DNA of 61,298 nucleotides from Sinomonas mesophila (GTDB lineage Bacteria; Actinomycetota; Actinomycetes; Actinomycetales; Micrococcaceae): positions 35,828 to 97,125 of the forward strand of contig NZ_KV908332.1 of assembly GCF_001999765.1 (NCBI RefSeq), read 5' to 3'. Positions 27,864 through 35,843 of this stretch are shown piece by piece. Under the pieces are notes generated by a model that saw nothing but the letters and a program-made list of their open reading frames with translations, had not been told where the DNA came from and did not search any database. The stretch's first letter is position 1. Each line of letters begins with the position of its first letter. The position numbers were made by a program, and so were the translations under genes.

Positions 27864-27988
27864 CGACGCCGCGGTCCCCACCGGGCGTCGTCGGGCCGGC
27901 GTAGTGAGCCGGCGGCGCGTGACTGGACATCGCGGGGGCGTGGAAACCGCGCTCTCCCCTGTCCCCCCGGCCACCTCTGGGGGTGGCC
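27864..27988 (-). ncRNA. Structured 5' leader of the choice-of-anchor gene
   Basis: About 170 nt of untranslated leader with four stems (plus-strand coordinates): 27969-27975/27982-27988 (GGCCACC/GGTGGCC), 27925-27929/27960-27964 (GGACA/TGTCC) enclosing 27931-27935/27947-27951, 27895-27900/27908-27913 (GCCGGC/GCCGGC) and 27864-27870/27884-27890 (CGACGCC/GGCGTCG). It does not match a riboswitch class I can name with confidence. Confidence 0.45.
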
Positions 27989-27994
27989 ACGAGC

Positions 27995-28023
27995 AATATA
28001 TCCATCATCTTGACAAACAACAA
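27995..28023 (-). promoter_or_regulatory. Sigma-70-like promoter of the choice-of-anchor gene
   Basis: TTGTTG (28023-28018), a 17-bp spacer and TATATT (28000-27995) on the minus strand. It is unusually AT-rich and close to consensus for this genome. Confidence 0.65.
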
Positions 28024-28053
28024 GGGGCGGCGCGCAGGTGGTTTTGACAGCAA

Positions 28054-28088
28054 AAGGCCCCGCACCGGACGTTCCGGTGCGGGGCCTT
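28054..28088 (-). terminator. Rho-independent terminator of the MHS transporter gene
   Basis: A perfect 16-bp stem (AAGGCCCCGCACCGGA and its complement) with a 3-nt loop, followed on the minus strand by TTGCTGTCAAAA. It is 21 bp after the MFS stop. Confidence 0.85.
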
Positions 28089-28109
28089 CTGGGCCGCTGG
28101 GCGGACTGG

Positions 28110-29507
28110 TCAGGCGACGTTCTCCTCGAACGCCCGGTCCTTGGTCTCCTTGGTGAGCCAGAGGGCCACGAACGTCAGCAGTGCGGCGACAGCGAGGTAG
28201 ACGCCGACCAGCATCGTGCTGCCCTTGCCCGCCTGCCAGAGGGCGATGGCGACGAACGAGGCCGGGGCCGCGCCGATCACCGAGGACAGGTTGTAGGAGA
28301 CGGCAGAGCCCGTGTAGCGGACATTCGCGGGGAACAGCTCCGGCAGGATCGCGGCCATCGGGCCGAACGTCAGGCCCATGAGGGTGAAGCCGAGGATGAG
28401 GCCGACCAGGGCGGCGCCCTTGCCCGGGCCGAACATGAGGCCCCACGTGAGGCCGAAGACGACGATCCCCGCCGTGACCCACAGGAGGAACTTCCGGCGC
28501 CCGTACTTCTCGGCGAGCGGGCCGGAGACGACCGTGAAGATGCCGAAGAACACGACGCCGAGGATGAGCATCCAGAGGAATTCGCTGCGCTCGATCCCGA
28601 GGCCGGGGACGAAGGCCGCCTCGTTGAACGGCTTGCCGGCCTTCTCGGCCGCGGCGCGGGCCGCCTCGACCTTGCCCGTCGCGGTGCCGTAGGTGAGCGT
28701 GAAGCTCGTCGTCAGGTAGAAGAGCACATAGGTCGCGAGCATGATGAACGTGCCCGCGATGACCGCGCGCCAGTGGTGCTTGAACGTCGCCGCGAGCGGG
28801 ACCTTGGCGACCTTCTCCTCCTGCACGACCTTCTGGAAGGAGACGCTCTCGACGAGCTTGAGGCGCACGTAGAGGCCGATCGCGACCATGATGATGCTCG
28901 CGAGGAACGGGATGCGCCAGCCGTACGCCATGAACTGCTCGTCGGTCATGACGGCGTCGAGGAGCACGAACAGGACGTTGGCGAGGATGAAGCCGATGGG
29001 CGCGCCGAGCTGCGGGAAGGTGCCCCACACCGCGCGGCGGTTCGCGGGGGCGTTCTCGGTGGCCAGGAGCGCCGCGCCCGACCACTCGCCGCCGAGGGCC
29101 AAGCCCTGGGCGAAGCGCAGGAGGACGAGCAGGAGCGGGGCGAGCACGACCCAGCCCGCCGTCGTCGCCGGCGGCAGGAGGCCGATGAGGAAGGTCGCGA
29201 GACCCATGGTCAACAGGGACGCGACGAGCGTGCCCTTGCGCCCGAGCCGGTCGCCGAAGTGCCCGAAGAGGACAGAGCCGACGGGCCGGGCCACGAAGGC
29301 GACGCCGAAGATCGCGAACGAACTGAGGATCGCGTTGATGTCGCTCGCGTGGGGGAAGAAGAGCTTGGGGAACACGAGCACCGACGCGGTCGCGTATGCG
29401 TAGAAGTCGAAGAACTCGATGGTCGTCCCGATGAGGCTCGAGAAGATGACCCGTCCTCGCGTATTCGCCGAGTGGATGGTCTCTGTCACCGCGGATGAGG
29501 TGGACAT
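28110..29507 (-). CDS. MFS transporter, metabolite:H+ symporter (MHS) type
   Basis: 465 aa, 12 membrane helices. The start (TRGRVIFSSLIGTTIEFFDFYAYATA) and the loop 2-3 motif GHFGDRLGRKGTLVASLL identify the MHS branch (proline/betaine, shikimate, citrate or alpha-ketoglutarate carriers). RFAQGLALGGEWSGAALL follows in TM4-5. An insertion of about 25 residues (KVEAARAAAEKAGKPFNEAAF) lies in the central region near TM7. Substrate cannot be assigned. Divergent from narK and terminated by a strong hairpin. Confidence 0.9.
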   Translation of the reverse strand: MSTSSAVTETIHSANTRGRVIFSSLIGTTIEFFDFYAYATASVLVFPKLFFPHASDINAILSSFAIFGVAFVARPVGSVLFGHFGDRLGRKGTLVASLLTMGLATFLIGLLPPATTAGWVVLAPLLLVLLRFAQGLALGGEWSGAALLATENAPANRRAVWGTFPQLGAPIGFILANVLFVLLDAVMTDEQFMAYGWRIPFLASIIMVAIGLYVRLKLVESVSFQKVVQEEKVAKVPLAATFKHHWRAVIAGTFIMLATYVLFYLTTSFTLTYGTATGKVEAARAAAEKAGKPFNEAAFVPGLGIERSEFLWMLILGVVFFGIFTVVSGPLAEKYGRRKFLLWVTAGIVVFGLTWGLMFGPGKGAALVGLILGFTLMGLTFGPMAAILPELFPANVRYTGSAVSYNLSSVIGAAPASFVAIALWQAGKGSTMLVGVYLAVAALLTFVALWLTKETKDRAFEENVA

Positions 29508-29689
29508 TCACGTTCACTTTCGCATGCTGGACCGGAGATGACAGCGGCCCGGGAAATGAGTACGGGACATCCTACGCCAGAGTAGTTCGCTCATCGGACA
29601 TCATGACCAGAATGCGAGACGACGGGCGCGCGTCCCCGCGCACCTCTCACGAAGCTCTCACCCGGTGCGCCGTGCCGGGAGAGGGAGAT

Positions 29690-29743
29690 GTCACAGCCTG
29701 TTAACACCGCGCGCGTTCGTGTGAAACGCGGCCTTCCTAGCGT
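29690..29743 (+). promoter_or_regulatory. GlnR-type box and -10 of narK
   Basis: GTCAC-n6-TTAAC-n6-CGCGT-n6-GAAAC (29690-29727) has the strict 11-bp spacing of actinobacterial GlnR boxes (GTnAC-n6-GAAAC pattern); the third site is weak. The -10 box TAGCGT lies at 29738-29743. Confidence 0.7.
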
Positions 29744-29788
29744 TGATGGCAAGCCCGATGCCCCCCTTCCCCCGCTAGGAGGACCCCC

Positions 29789-31207
29789 ATGAGCACAGAA
29801 CCGCGCACCGAACCCGCCGCCCCGGAGGCCGCCGCCCCGGCATCGCCGGGCCTTCGCCTCGACGTCCGCAAGGGCCGCTGGATCGAGCACTGGAACCCCG
29901 AGGACACCGTCCAGTGGGAGCGTGAAGGCCGCGCGATCGCCGGCCGCAACCTCCGCTGGTCCATCTTCGCCGAGTTCCTCGGGTTCGTCGTGTGGCAGCT
30001 GTGGTCGATCGTCGTCGTCCAGCTTCCCGGGGCCGGCTTCCAGTTCAGCACGTCGGAGACCTTCTGGCTCATCTCGATGCCGAGCCTCGTCGGCGCGACC
30101 CTGAGGATCCCGTACACGTTCATGGTCCCGAAGCTCGGCGGCCGGAACTGGACGGTCGTCTCCGCGCTCCTGCTCCTCATCCCGTCGATCGGCCTCGCCG
30201 TGTGTGTGTCCGACCCGACGACGCCGTTCGTGACCATGCTCGTGTTCGCCGGTCTGGCCGGCTTCGGCGGCGGCAACTTCGCGAGCTCCATGGCCAACAT
30301 CACCTTCTTCTACCCCGCACGGGAGAAGGGCTGGGCCCTCGGCCTCAACGCGGCCGGCGGCAACCTCGGCGCCGCCGTCTCGCAGCTGGTCGTCCCGATC
30401 GCCGTGTCCCTCACCGCCCTGGTCGCATCGGGCGCCAAGCTCTCCATGGCCGGCCTCTTCTGGGTCCCGCTCATCCTCCTGGCCGCCTTCGGCGCCTGGA
30501 AGTACATGGACAACCTCTCGAACGCCAAGGGCGACCTCGCCGGCTCGATCGCCGCGCTCAAGGAGCCGCACCTGTGGATCATGTCGTTCCTCTACATCGG
30601 CACCTTCGGCTCGTTCATCGGCTTCTCGGGCGTCTTCCCGAAGCTCATCAAGGACTACTTCCCCGAGTTCTCCTCGTTCGCCGTCGGCGCCGCCGCCATC
30701 TCCCTCGCGTTCCTCGGCCCCCTCGTCGGCTCCCTGACCCGCCCCTACGGCGGCAAGCTCGCCGACCGCTTCGGCGGCGCCCGCATGACGGTCCTGTCGT
30801 TCGCCGCCATGGCTGTCATCACACTCCTGGTCATCGCCACCCTGCCGCTGGCCAACTTCTGGCTCTTCCTCGTGCTCTTCCTCGCGCTCTTCACCGCGAG
30901 CGGGTTCGGCAACGGCGCGACGTACCGCATGATCCCGGTCATCTTCGCCCGCGCCAGCCGCGCCGCCCAGCGTGGCGCCGAGGCTTCGGAAACCACCCGG
31001 CTCTCCTCCTCGGCGCTTGGCCTCATCTCGGCCATCGGCGCCTACGGCGGGTTCATGATCCCGCAGCTCCTCGGCGCATCGAGCACGGCGACGGGCTCCT
31101 ACATCCCGGCGTTCTTCGCCTTCGTCGGCGCCTACGTCCTGATGCTGGCCGTGACCGCCTTCTGCTACCTCCGCAAGGGCAGCCTCGTCGCCGGAGCCAA
31201 GGCCTGA
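29789..31207 (+). CDS. narK: NarK-type nitrate/nitrite MFS transporter
   Basis: 472 aa, 12 membrane helices after a 40-residue hydrophilic Ala/Pro-rich N-terminus. Nitrate-porter signatures are visible: GLAGFGGGNFASSMANITFFYP near TM5 and GLNAAGGNLGAAVSQLVVP (the AGxGNLGGG-like nitrate signature), with conserved arginines in TM2 and TM8 regions. A strong ribosome-binding site (AGGAGGA) lies 5 bp before the ATG. It imports nitrate for the reductase encoded 4 bp downstream. Expression is probably under GlnR control. Confidence 0.93.
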   Translation: MSTEPRTEPAAPEAAAPASPGLRLDVRKGRWIEHWNPEDTVQWEREGRAIAGRNLRWSIFAEFLGFVVWQLWSIVVVQLPGAGFQFSTSETFWLISMPSLVGATLRIPYTFMVPKLGGRNWTVVSALLLLIPSIGLAVCVSDPTTPFVTMLVFAGLAGFGGGNFASSMANITFFYPAREKGWALGLNAAGGNLGAAVSQLVVPIAVSLTALVASGAKLSMAGLFWVPLILLAAFGAWKYMDNLSNAKGDLAGSIAALKEPHLWIMSFLYIGTFGSFIGFSGVFPKLIKDYFPEFSSFAVGAAAISLAFLGPLVGSLTRPYGGKLADRFGGARMTVLSFAAMAVITLLVIATLPLANFWLFLVLFLALFTASGFGNGATYRMIPVIFARASRAAQRGAEASETTRLSSSALGLISAIGAYGGFMIPQLLGASSTATGSYIPAFFAFVGAYVLMLAVTAFCYLRKGSLVAGAKA

Positions 31208-31211
31208 ATCT

Positions 31212-33485
31212 ATGAGCACTGCCACCCACTGCCCCTACTGCGCCCTGCAGTGCGCGATGTCGCTCGCCCCCGCCTCCGCGGGGGCGGGCGGCGCCGCCGT
31301 CCCGGGCGGCGCCCTGCCGGCCCCGGTCGGCACGACCCCGGCCCCCCTCGACGTCGACGGACGGGACTTCCCGACCAACCGCGGCGGCCTGTGCCGCAAG
31401 GGCTGGACCTCGGCCGAGCTGCTGCGCCACCCCGACCGGGTCACCGAGCCGCTGCTGCGCGGTGAGGACGGCCACTTCCGGCCGGTCTCGTGGGAGCAGG
31501 CCCTCGAGCGCGTCGCGCACGAGGTCCGCGCGGCCCAGGCCTCCCACGGGGCCGACGCGGTGGGCGTGTTCGGCGGTGGCGGCCTCACGAACGAGAAGGC
31601 CTACCTGCTGGGCAAGTTCGCCCGGCTGGCCCTGCGCACCTCGCGCATCGACTACAACGGCCGGTTCTGCATGTCCTCGGCGGCGGCCGCCGGCAACCGC
31701 GCGTTCGGCATCGACCGCGGGCTCCCGTTCCCGGTCGAGGACCTGGACACGGCGGACACGATCCTCCTGCTCGGCTCGAACGTCGCCGAGACCATGCCCC
31801 CGTTCGTCGCGCACCTCGCCGGCGCCCGCGAGGCGGGGGGCCTCGTCGTCGTCGATCCCCGCCGCTCGACGACGGCTGCGCTCACGGCCGACGGCGCCGG
31901 CATCCACCTGGCGCCCGCGCCGCACACCGACCTCATCCTCCTGCTCGGCCTGGCGCACGTCGTCATCAACGACGGGCTCCTCGACCATGACTACGTCGCC
32001 GAGCGCACCGAGGGCCTCGAGTCCCTGATCCGCTCGGTCGCCCCGTGGTGGCCTGAGCGCGTCCAGGCGGCGACGGGCGTCCCGGCCGTGCTCGTGCGCG
32101 AGACGGCGGCGCGGCTGGCCCGCTCCGCCCGCACGGGCTCGTGCTACATCCTCACGGGCCGCGGCATCGAGCAGCACGCGGACGGCACGGACACCGTGAC
32201 CGCCGCGATCAACCTCGCCCTCCTGCTCGGCCTGCCGGGCTCCGAGCGCGGCGGCTACGGCACGCTCACGGGCCAGGGCAACGGCCAGGGCGGCCGCGAA
32301 CACGGCCAGAAGTCGGACCAGCTCCCTGGCTACCGCAAGATCACCGACCCCGCGGCCCGCGACCACGTCGCGCGCGTGTGGGGCGTCCCCGCCGAGTCCA
32401 TCCCCGGCCCGGGGCTGCCCGCCGTCGAGCTTCTCGCGTCTCTGGGCAAGGACGGCGGCGTGCGGTGCCTCTTCGTGCACGGCGCCAACGTCGTGGTCTC
32501 CGCCCCGGACGTGTCTGCCGTGCGGGAGGGGCTGCGGGCCCTCGACTTCCTCGTCGTCTGCGACTTCTTCATGTCCGAGACGGCGCGCGAGGCGGACCTC
32601 GTCCTGCCCGTCCTGCAGTGGGCCGAGGAGGAGGGGACGATGACGAACCTCGAGGGCCGGGTCCTGCGCCGCCGCCGCGCCATCGAGCCGCCCGCCGGTT
32701 CCCGCAGCGAGCTGTGGATCATGAACCGGCTCGCGGAGCTCCTCGAGGCGCCCTCGGACTTCCCCGACGACCCGCGCGCCGTCTTCGAGGAGCTGCGGGC
32801 GGCCTCCGCCGGCGGCCTCGCGGACTACTCGGGCGTGACCTACGAGCGGCTCGACGCCGGCGAGGCCCTGCACTGGCCGTGCCCCGAGGGCTCCGACGGG
32901 ACACCTCGGCTCTTCGCCGACCGCTTCGCGCACCCTGACGGCCGGGCCCGGCTCGTGGCCGTCCGCGCGTCCTCGCCCCTGCCGGGGGCGGGCCCGGAGG
33001 CCGGGGCCTTCCAGCTCGCGACCGGCCGCCTCCTCGAGCACTACCAGTCCGGCGCCCAGACCCGCCGGGTCGAGGCCCTCTCCGCGGCCCAGCCCGAGGT
33101 GCGACTGTCCCTGCACCCGGCCCCCGCCGCGCGGCTGGGCATCACGGACGGCGCGTGGGTGCGCGTCCGCCGCCAGCCCGCCACGGCGGCCGCCGGGGGG
33201 GCGAGGCAGGGCACCCAGCCCGAGCCGGTCGTCCTGGCCCGCGCCGAACTGACCGCGGACATCCGCCCCGACACCGTGTTCCTGCCGTTCCACTTCCCGG
33301 GCCTCGCGGCGGCCAACCAGGTCACCGAGCAGCGCACGGACCCGATCTCGGGCATGCCCGAGTTCAAGACCCCCCGCGTGTTCGTCGAGCCGGCCGTCGT
33401 CGACCCCGGCATCGACGAACCGACCCTCGACCGGCTCCTGCCCCCCGGCACCCTTGTCCCCGCCCCTCGAGAGGAGCGTCCATGA
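31212..33485 (+). CDS. nasA: Assimilatory nitrate reductase catalytic subunit (Mo-bis-MGD)
   Basis: 757 aa cytosolic molybdoenzyme that reduces nitrate to nitrite. The N-terminal [4Fe-4S] ligands are CPYCALQC plus LCRKG, separated by an unusually long Ala/Gly/Pro-rich insert (about 30 residues). The molybdenum-ligand Cys is in YNGRFCMSSAAAAGN; the MGD-binding segments LLLGSNVAETMP and GSERGGYGTLTGQGNGQGGREHG follow. The C-terminal molybdopterin dinucleotide-binding domain ends near residue 740. No fused BFD domain is present; that [2Fe-2S] module is on the next gene product. It starts 4 bp after narK and overlaps the next gene by 4 bp. Confidence 0.93.
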   Translation: MSTATHCPYCALQCAMSLAPASAGAGGAAVPGGALPAPVGTTPAPLDVDGRDFPTNRGGLCRKGWTSAELLRHPDRVTEPLLRGEDGHFRPVSWEQALERVAHEVRAAQASHGADAVGVFGGGGLTNEKAYLLGKFARLALRTSRIDYNGRFCMSSAAAAGNRAFGIDRGLPFPVEDLDTADTILLLGSNVAETMPPFVAHLAGAREAGGLVVVDPRRSTTAALTADGAGIHLAPAPHTDLILLLGLAHVVINDGLLDHDYVAERTEGLESLIRSVAPWWPERVQAATGVPAVLVRETAARLARSARTGSCYILTGRGIEQHADGTDTVTAAINLALLLGLPGSERGGYGTLTGQGNGQGGREHGQKSDQLPGYRKITDPAARDHVARVWGVPAESIPGPGLPAVELLASLGKDGGVRCLFVHGANVVVSAPDVSAVREGLRALDFLVVCDFFMSETAREADLVLPVLQWAEEEGTMTNLEGRVLRRRRAIEPPAGSRSELWIMNRLAELLEAPSDFPDDPRAVFEELRAASAGGLADYSGVTYERLDAGEALHWPCPEGSDGTPRLFADRFAHPDGRARLVAVRASSPLPGAGPEAGAFQLATGRLLEHYQSGAQTRRVEALSAAQPEVRLSLHPAPAARLGITDGAWVRVRRQPATAAAGGARQGTQPEPVVLARAELTADIRPDTVFLPFHFPGLAAANQVTEQRTDPISGMPEFKTPRVFVEPAVVDPGIDEPTLDRLLPPGTLVPAPREERP

Positions 33486-35092
33486 CCGCCACGACCCCGC
33501 AGCCCGCCGCGGCGAGCTCGGCCGCAAGGGCTGAATCGCCGAGGCGAGTCGTCGTCGTCGGCTTCGGCCCCGTCGCCGCACGGTTCGTCGACGAGCTCCG
33601 CCCGGCCGCCGCGGCCGGCGCCGTCGAGCTCACAGTCGTGGGCGAAGAGGAGCACGCCGCGTACAACCGCGTGCTCGTCGCGGACCTCGGCGTCGGCCGC
33701 ACGAGCCTCGCGGCCATGAGCCTCGCCGACGCCGACGAGCTCGCGGCCGACGGGGTGCGGGTCATCACCGGCAGGCGCGTCGCGCGGATCGACCGCTCGC
33801 GCCGCAGGGTCCTCCTCTCCGACGCCACGGCCCTGCCCTACGACCGCGTCGTGCTCGCGACCGGCGCCCGCGCCGTCGTGCCGAACCTCACGGGCCTCAA
33901 CCCGGACCCGTTCCACCCCGTGCTCCCCGAGGGCGTCACGGCCATGCGGGACGTCTCCGACGCCGCGCGGCTCGCCGAGGCGGTCAGGGGCCGGCGGCAC
34001 GTCGTCGTCCTGGGCGGCGGCGTGCTCGGCCTCGAGGCGGCCCTCGCTGCGAGCGAAGAGGGCGCGACCGTGACGGTCGTGCACCACGGCGACCGCCCGC
34101 TCGGCCGCTCGATCGACCGGATCGGCGGCGGCTCGCTCTCCGCGGCCCTGCGCCGGCAGGGCGTGCGCGTCGCGGGCAATGCCCGCTCGACGGGCATCGA
34201 GACGGGGCCCGACGGCGCCTTCCGGGCCCTGCTGCTCGAGGACGGCTCCGCGATCGACGGCGACCTCCTCCTGCTCGCGTGCGGCGCCCGGCCTCGGCGC
34301 GAGCTCGCGGAGGGCGGCGGGCTCGCGGTGGACGCCGGGATCATCGTCGACCACTCGCTGCGCGCCCTGCATACGGAGCACGTGTTCGCGATCGGCGACT
34401 GCGCGCAGGTCCGCTGCGCCGACCCGGTCTGCGCCGAGTGCACGGCCGACGGCCGCGGCGGCGCCCCGAGCGGCCTCATCGCCCCCGGCTGGCGCCAGGC
34501 CGACTGGCTCGCGGCGCAGTTCCGGCACGACCTCCTCGGCGAGCCCCGTCCGGCGCCCCTGGCCCCCGAGAAGCCCGGCGTGATCCTGCTCAAGGCCCGC
34601 GGGGTGAACCTGGCCCTCGCCGGGAACGTGGCCGTCGAGCCGTGGGACATGGACCCGCTCGAGGACTCGTGCTCGCCGGCACCGCTCCGGGTCGCCGTCT
34701 GGACGGACCCCGAGCACGGCGCCTACGTCAAGATGGCCACCCGCGGCGGGGTGCTCGAGGGCTTCGTGGCGCTCGGGATGCCGCGCGCCGCGGCCGAGCT
34801 GACCCTCCTGTTCGAGTCGGGGGGCGAGCTCCCGGCGGACCGTTCGGTGATCCTCCGGCTCGACGGGCCGGAGGCGGCGTTGGGGGGAGTCTCCGGCGCC
34901 TCGGCCGGTCCCGACGCCATCCTGTGCCGCTGTGCGGGGGTAACCCACGGCCAGGTCGCGGACTCCGTCGCGGGCGGCTGCTCGACCGTCCAGGAGGTCT
35001 CCAAGGCCACGCGTGCCGGGACGGGCTGCGGCGGGTGCCGGGACGAGGTGCGCGAGCTCATCGAGCGCCACTTCGCGTCCGTCGCCGCATGA
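33482..35092 (+). CDS. FAD/NAD(P)-dependent electron-transfer subunit of nitrate reductase, with BFD domain
   Basis: 536 aa. The ATG overlaps the nasA stop (ATGA) and follows GAGAGGAG. FAD motif VVVVGFGPVAARFVDEL near residue 22, NAD motif HVVVLGGGVLGLEAALAA near 175, and FAIGDC near 303. The C-terminus is a BFD-like [2Fe-2S] domain (ILCRCAGVTHGQVADS to GTGCGGC). It should pass electrons from NAD(P)H to the molybdoenzyme, as NasB/NirB-N-type proteins do. An unusual cysteine cluster (DCAQVRCADPVCAECTADG) follows the FAIGD motif. Confidence 0.85.
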   Translation: MTATTPQPAAASSAARAESPRRVVVVGFGPVAARFVDELRPAAAAGAVELTVVGEEEHAAYNRVLVADLGVGRTSLAAMSLADADELAADGVRVITGRRVARIDRSRRRVLLSDATALPYDRVVLATGARAVVPNLTGLNPDPFHPVLPEGVTAMRDVSDAARLAEAVRGRRHVVVLGGGVLGLEAALAASEEGATVTVVHHGDRPLGRSIDRIGGGSLSAALRRQGVRVAGNARSTGIETGPDGAFRALLLEDGSAIDGDLLLLACGARPRRELAEGGGLAVDAGIIVDHSLRALHTEHVFAIGDCAQVRCADPVCAECTADGRGGAPSGLIAPGWRQADWLAAQFRHDLLGEPRPAPLAPEKPGVILLKARGVNLALAGNVAVEPWDMDPLEDSCSPAPLRVAVWTDPEHGAYVKMATRGGVLEGFVALGMPRAAAELTLLFESGGELPADRSVILRLDGPEAALGGVSGASAGPDAILCRCAGVTHGQVADSVAGGCSTVQEVSKATRAGTGCGGCRDEVRELIERHFASVAA

Positions 35093-35113
35093 GCGGCTCC
35101 CCCGGGGCGGCAG

Positions 35114-35178
35114 ACAACCCCGCATCGCAACACGCTGGTATCCGCGAGGAATGGCAGCGTGTTGCGATGCGGGGTTGT
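35114..35178. terminator. 24-bp perfect inverted repeat between convergent genes
   Basis: Arms 35114-35137 and 35155-35178 are exact reverse complements (ACAACCCCGCATCGCA...) around a 17-nt loop. It lies between the nitrate-reductase operon and the hemerythrin gene, 3' of both. It shares ACCCCGCATCGCA with the repeat cluster at 26513. Confidence 0.75.
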
Positions 35179-35180
35179 GG

Positions 35181-35681
35181 CTAGGGGCCGACGAGCGTCT
35201 CGAGCCCCCGGCTCGCCTCGGCGAGCGAGAGCTCCTGGCTCCCCGCGATGAGCGGATACAGCAGGGCGTCCTCCTTCGCCCGGTGCAGCGCGAAGGCGCG
35301 CGCGATGGCGGCGGCAAGCGCCGCGGCCCTCAGCCCCTCCGCGGCGCGCAGCTCCTCGACGTGGCCCGCCATCGCCTCGTGGTCCAGCAGCAGGCCCTCC
35401 ACGAGGAGGCGGCCCTCGCCGGTGGCGCGGGCGCCGGCGTAGAGCGAGCCCTCCTCGGCCTGGAAGTGCGGGATCAGCTCGTCCTCGCACCACGACACGA
35501 GGGCGTCCTTCTCCTCGTGCGCGAGGGGCGGGTCCCCCGCCTCGACCGCGGCGAGGATGGCCTCGGCCAGCGCCGAGGCCCGCTCGAGCATGCGCCCGTG
35601 GTGCCTCGCGATGTCGGCGAGCGCCCCGTCGTCGGCCCCTGACCCGGTGCCGGTTGCGTCCATTCCCTCGGTGAGTGCCAT
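35181..35681 (-). CDS. Hemerythrin HHE domain protein
   Basis: 166 aa from ATG 35681 (a GTG at 35705 would add 8 residues). Four-helix bundle with iron-ligand positions: IARHHGRM (helix 1), EDELIPHFQAEEGSLY (helix 2), LLLDHEAMAGHVEEL (helix 3), ALHRAKEDALLYPL (helix 4). A non-heme diiron protein that binds O2 or senses NO/redox stress. Its position beside the nitrate reductase operon fits nitrosative protection, but that is inference. Confidence 0.87.
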   Translation of the reverse strand: MALTEGMDATGTGSGADDGALADIARHHGRMLERASALAEAILAAVEAGDPPLAHEEKDALVSWCEDELIPHFQAEEGSLYAGARATGEGRLLVEGLLLDHEAMAGHVEELRAAEGLRAAALAAAIARAFALHRAKEDALLYPLIAGSQELSLAEASRGLETLVGP

Positions 35682-35773
35682 GGCGCCATCTTCCGCGCCC
35701 CGCACGCCCCGCTCAAGGGTCCGCGCGCCGCAGCCTCGCGCCGTCGTCGGCCCGCTCCGGGCCGGGCAAGTGT

Positions 35774-35815
35774 TCCCGAAAGCCGAGAAGGGCGCCGAGA
35801 TCCGTACCCGGAAGG
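35774..35815 (+). repeat. 32-bp 3'-end repeat, copy A
   Basis: One full unit (TCCCGAAAGCCGAGAAGGGC at 35774, ending GCCGAGATCCGT) plus the next boundary motif ACCCGGAAGG at 35806. Exactly 32 bp separate the two boundary motifs. Located downstream of the lpdA stop. Confidence 0.75.
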
Positions 35816-35843
35816 GGGGGCCGTCGTCCGGCGGAGGACCGCC

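Noticed and set aside
28038-29498. 486-codon plus-strand frame opposite the MFS transporter
   Set aside because: Glu/Asp/Arg-rich shadow reading; the minus-strand protein is an unmistakable MHS transporter.
26656-29517. A single 953-codon minus-strand frame joining the MFS region to the choice-of-anchor protein
   Set aside because: The first two thirds read the MFS gene out of frame; the real protein begins at the signal peptide at 27819, after its own promoter and leader.
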